From the NCBI GenBank assembly GCA_030151725.1, contig JASLDD010000234.1, forward strand, positions 1 to 9,699: a stretch of 9,699 nt of DNA, read 5' to 3'. The notes under the pieces are model-generated. The model had not been told where the DNA came from, did not search any database, and was given only the letters and a program-made list of their open reading frames with translations. Both the position numbers and the translations under genes were made by a program. Of the stretch, positions 7,167-9,699 are shown piece after piece; position 1 is the first letter of the stretch; each line of letters opens with the position of its first letter. The stretch is from Solirubrobacteraceae bacterium. GTDB taxonomy: Bacteria > Actinomycetota > Thermoleophilia > Solirubrobacterales > Solirubrobacteraceae.

Positions 7167-7432
7167 TGCATCCAGCCGTGCTCGCGAACCTCGTAGGCCG
7201 CCGCGGCGTCGAGTCCCTCTCCGCTGCGTAGCTGCTCCACCAGCTCACGACGAAGCTCCGCCTTCTCAGCGTCCTCTCCGCGGCCCACTTCGATCTCCCG
7301 CAGCCGCTCCCGCGCTCCGCGGATGACGAGATCGTCGAGCTTCACACGCTCTCCGCGCCGACGAAGGGAATCGAGCGCTTCACGGACGGGAGGCGTCTCT
7401 GTGATCGAGTGACGTGGGTGACGAGTGGGCAC
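7163..7432 (-). CDS. vapB: Antitoxin of the VapBC-like pair
   Basis: A small 89-residue, highly charged protein encoded directly upstream of the PIN toxin with a 4-nt overlap. The N-terminal half (RHSITETPPVREALDSLRR, then VKLDDLVIRGARERL) resembles a ribbon-helix-helix DNA-binding unit: a strand, a helix ending in L-R-R-R-G, then a second helix. The C-terminal half (RGEDAEKAELRRELVEQL to GWMH) is Glu/Arg-rich and would wrap the toxin. The function rests on position plus this pattern; I cannot assign a precise antitoxin family. The start is GTG at 7432, 6 nt after a TACACT -10 box. It probably represses its own promoter. Confidence 0.7.
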   Translation of the reverse strand: MPTRHPRHSITETPPVREALDSLRRRGERVKLDDLVIRGARERLREIEVGRGEDAEKAELRRELVEQLRSGEGLDAAAAYEVREHGWMH

Positions 7433-7438
7433 TCGAGA

Positions 7439-7444
7439 AGTGTA
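7439..7444 (-). promoter_or_regulatory. -10 box of the vapBC-like operon
   Basis: On the minus strand TACACT (7444-7439) lies 6 nt before the GTG start of the antitoxin, giving a leaderless mRNA. The best -35 candidates about 16-18 nt upstream (around 7461-7468) are weak. The promoter falls in the 36-bp gap between the tRNA 3' end and the antitoxin gene, so the pair can be expressed independently of the tRNA. Confidence 0.4.
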
Positions 7445-7468
7445 GCACCCGGTACAGCACCTAAACGA

Positions 7469-8432
<964 letters not shown>

Positions 8433-8440
<8 letters not shown>

Positions 8441-9191
8441 GGGCGGCCACCTCCTTGGCGAGCTCGAAGTACGCCTCCGCGCCCGCGCTGTGGGGATCGT
8501 GGTGGGTCACCGGCAGCCCGTAGCTGGGTGCCTCGCCGACTCGCACGTTGCGCGGGATCACCGTGTCGAAGACCAGCTCCGGGAAGTGGGAGCGCACCTC
8601 CCGCTCCACGTCCTGTCCCAGGCGGGTGCGGGCGTCGTGCATCGTCAGGAGCATTCCCGCGACCGTGAGACGTGGGTTCAACTCGCGCTGCACTAGCGAA
8701 AGCGTCTCAAGCAGCCCGGCCAGCCCCTCGAGCGCAAAGTACTCGGTCTGCACCGGCACGATCACACGGTCCGCGGCCACGAGCGCGCAGACCGTCAGCG
8801 GCCCCAGCGAGGGCGGGCAGTCAAGGATCATGTACTGGAAGCTCTCCCGTAGCGGAGCCAGGCAGTCGCGCAGGCGGTACTCGAATCCCTCCAAACGCGG
8901 AAGCTCGACGTTCGCGCCCGCCAGTCCGGCGCCTGCGGGCAGCGCCTTCAGGCCGGGCACCGAGGAATCCGTAATCGCCTCCTCGGCGCTCGCCTCGCCG
9001 GTCAGGACCTCGTAAAGCCCAGGCGCCTGTGCCCGCGGAATCCCAAGGCCCACCGTCGCGTTCGCCTGTGGATCCACGTCCACCAGCAGGGTCGTATAGC
9101 CGGCCTCTGCGATGCAGGCCGCCACGTTGACCGCCGTCGTCGTCTTGCCAACACCGCCCTTCTGGTTGGCGACCGCGTACATAGTGCCCAT
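8433..9191 (-). CDS. parA: Chromosome-partitioning ATPase ParA (Soj)
   Basis: A 252-residue deviant Walker ATPase that binds the nucleoid non-specifically as an ATP dimer and is stimulated by ParB to move the replicated origin. The deviant Walker A KGGVGKTT is at 11-18, the A' motif LLVDVDPQAN at 35-44, and the Walker B ILDCPPS at 122-128 (D124). QTEYFALEGLAGLLET is typical of chromosomal ParA/Soj. The N-terminus is short, with no helix-turn-helix, which separates it from plasmid type Ia ParA. The ATG at 9191 is chosen; ATG 9182 (MYAVANQKGG) and TTG 9200 are alternatives, none with a strong ribosome binding site. It follows rsmG by 10 nt and overlaps parB by 8 nt, so the three genes are probably one operon. 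Confidence 0.96.
8448..8456 (-). promoter_or_regulatory. Strong Shine-Dalgarno fixing the parB start
   Basis: AAGGAGGTG on the minus strand lies inside the 3' end of parA, with GGAGG 9 nt before the GTG at 8440. It supports this start and points to translation of parB from the parA mRNA. Confidence 0.8.
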
Positions 9192-9201
9192 GGCCTGCAA
9201 G

Positions 9202-9639
9202 CTAGCGCCGATCGGCGGGCAAGGGCTTGCCCAGCGGCCGCTTGCGTGCGATCCCTGGCCTTCTCGGGAACCGCTCCGGTGTCTCCGCTGTCTTCACAAA
9301 GACGTGCAGGTGATGCTCAGTCGCCCCCGCCACAGGCGCCGGCCGGTGTATCTCTTCGCGGCGCATGCCCAGGATCGCCGCAGCCCGGTCGGCCCACTCC
9401 TCCTCCTCGGGCGCCCGCCTGCCACGCCAATCGACCAGCGAGCCGCCGATCCGAAGCAGCGGTGCCGCGTACTCGAGGACTACCGGCTGCGCGGCAACAG
9501 CCCGGGCGACAACCACATCGGCCTGTCCAGCCCCCGCCGACCACTCCTCGGCCCGTGCCCGGATGACCTCTGCGTTATCGATGCCGGCTCCAGCGCAGAT
9601 GCCCTCTAGGAAATCGCACTTGCGCCCCTGGCTCTCCAC
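9202..9639 (-). CDS. rsmG: 16S rRNA (guanine-N7) methyltransferase RsmG, C-terminal fragment
   Basis: RsmG (GidB) methylates N7 of G527 in 16S rRNA using S-adenosylmethionine. The visible 145 residues correspond to the protein from the VESQGRKCDFLEG block onward: ADVVVARAVAAQPVVLEYAA, then RIGGSLVDWRGRR, then a C-terminus with TPERFPRRPGIARKRPL, all typical of RsmG. A full-length protein is usually around 200-240 residues, so roughly the first third is missing, including the G-x-G SAM-binding motif. Upstream in the same frame there are only five unrelated codons before a TAG at 9655-9657. The break coincides with the boundary of a 25-bp inverted repeat, and the missing segment appears on the plus strand at the window end. 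The GTG at 9639 is therefore a breakpoint, not a natural start. Its position before parA is the standard near-origin order. Confidence 0.85.
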   Translation of the reverse strand: MESQGRKCDFLEGICAGAGIDNAEVIRARAEEWSAGAGQADVVVARAVAAQPVVLEYAAPLLRIGGSLVDWRGRRAPEEEEWADRAAAILGMRREEIHRPAPVAGATEHHLHVFVKTAETPERFPRRPGIARKRPLGKPLPADRR

Positions 9640-9699
9640 TGGCGGTCGCTCTCCCTAATTCGCGAGTCAGCCTCGTGGAGAGCCAGGGGCGCAAGTGCG
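9615..9699. repeat. 25-bp perfect inverted repeat at the window end (fold-back)
   Basis: The arms at 9615-9639 and 9675-9699 are exact reverse complements over 25 bp, separated by 35 bp. The right arm stops at the last base of the window, so the repeat may continue beyond it. Both arms encode VESQGRKC of RsmG, each in its own direction. A natural terminator is unlikely because the arms lie within coding sequence. Confidence 0.95.
9636..9699 (+). other. rsmG: Inverted upstream fragment of rsmG
   Basis: Read on the plus strand in the frame starting at 9636, the sequence encodes PLAVALPNSRVS followed by L-VESQGRKC, then the window ends. This is the stretch expected in RsmG just before and across the VESQGRKC block, from the G-F-P-G-L-P-L-A region onward. 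It therefore supplies what the minus-strand rsmG lacks, but in the opposite orientation, and VESQGRKC is present in both pieces. A true second copy cannot be excluded from this window. Confidence 0.7.

Overview
The window is high-GC DNA of actinobacterial character. It has dense short-gap gene packing, GTG/TTG starts, and the chromosomal order rsmG-parA-parB that normally lies close to oriC. A Thermoleophilia/Solirubrobacterales-type Actinomycetota is my best guess, but nothing in the sequence proves it.

Layout, left to right. (1) 3-386 (+): the C-terminal end of a folate-dependent demethylase of the GcvT / dimethylglycine-sarcosine dehydrogenase type. (2) 404-1066 (-) and 1183-2649 (+): a TetR-family repressor divergent from a 14-TM DHA2-type MFS drug exporter. 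The shared 116-bp intergenic region carries tandem operator-like repeats on top of the tetR promoter. (3) 2646-3740 (-) and about 3829-4740 (+): divergent agmatine deiminase (aguA) and N-carbamoylputrescine amidase (aguB), together the agmatine-to-putrescine route. (4) 4847-6691 (+): a GGDEF-EAL cyclic-di-GMP enzyme with both catalytic motifs and the I-site intact, behind an unrecognised helical N-terminal domain. (5) 6720-7432 (-): a PIN-domain toxin with its antitoxin (VapBC-like). (6) 7469-7542 (-): tRNA-Ile(GAU). (7) 7520-9191 (-): parB and parA. (8) 9202-9639 (-): the C-terminal two thirds of rsmG, ending in a fold-back junction at the window edge.

How the genes work together. rsmG, parA and parB form a tight minus-strand cluster (10-nt gap, then an 8-nt overlap) for 16S rRNA methylation and chromosome segregation. 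The tRNA and the toxin-antitoxin pair follow on the same strand. aguA and aguB catalyse successive steps. The TetR protein probably controls itself and the exporter.

Most notable observations: the parB reading frame ends inside the D-loop of the tRNA-Ile gene. The window terminus is a 25-bp perfect inverted repeat that places the missing upstream part of rsmG on the opposite strand, which looks like a chimera, misassembly or inversion breakpoint. Several start codons sit only 6-7 nt after a -10-like hexamer, which suggests leaderless transcripts. I saw no CRISPR array, insertion sequence or clearly novel multi-gene system.
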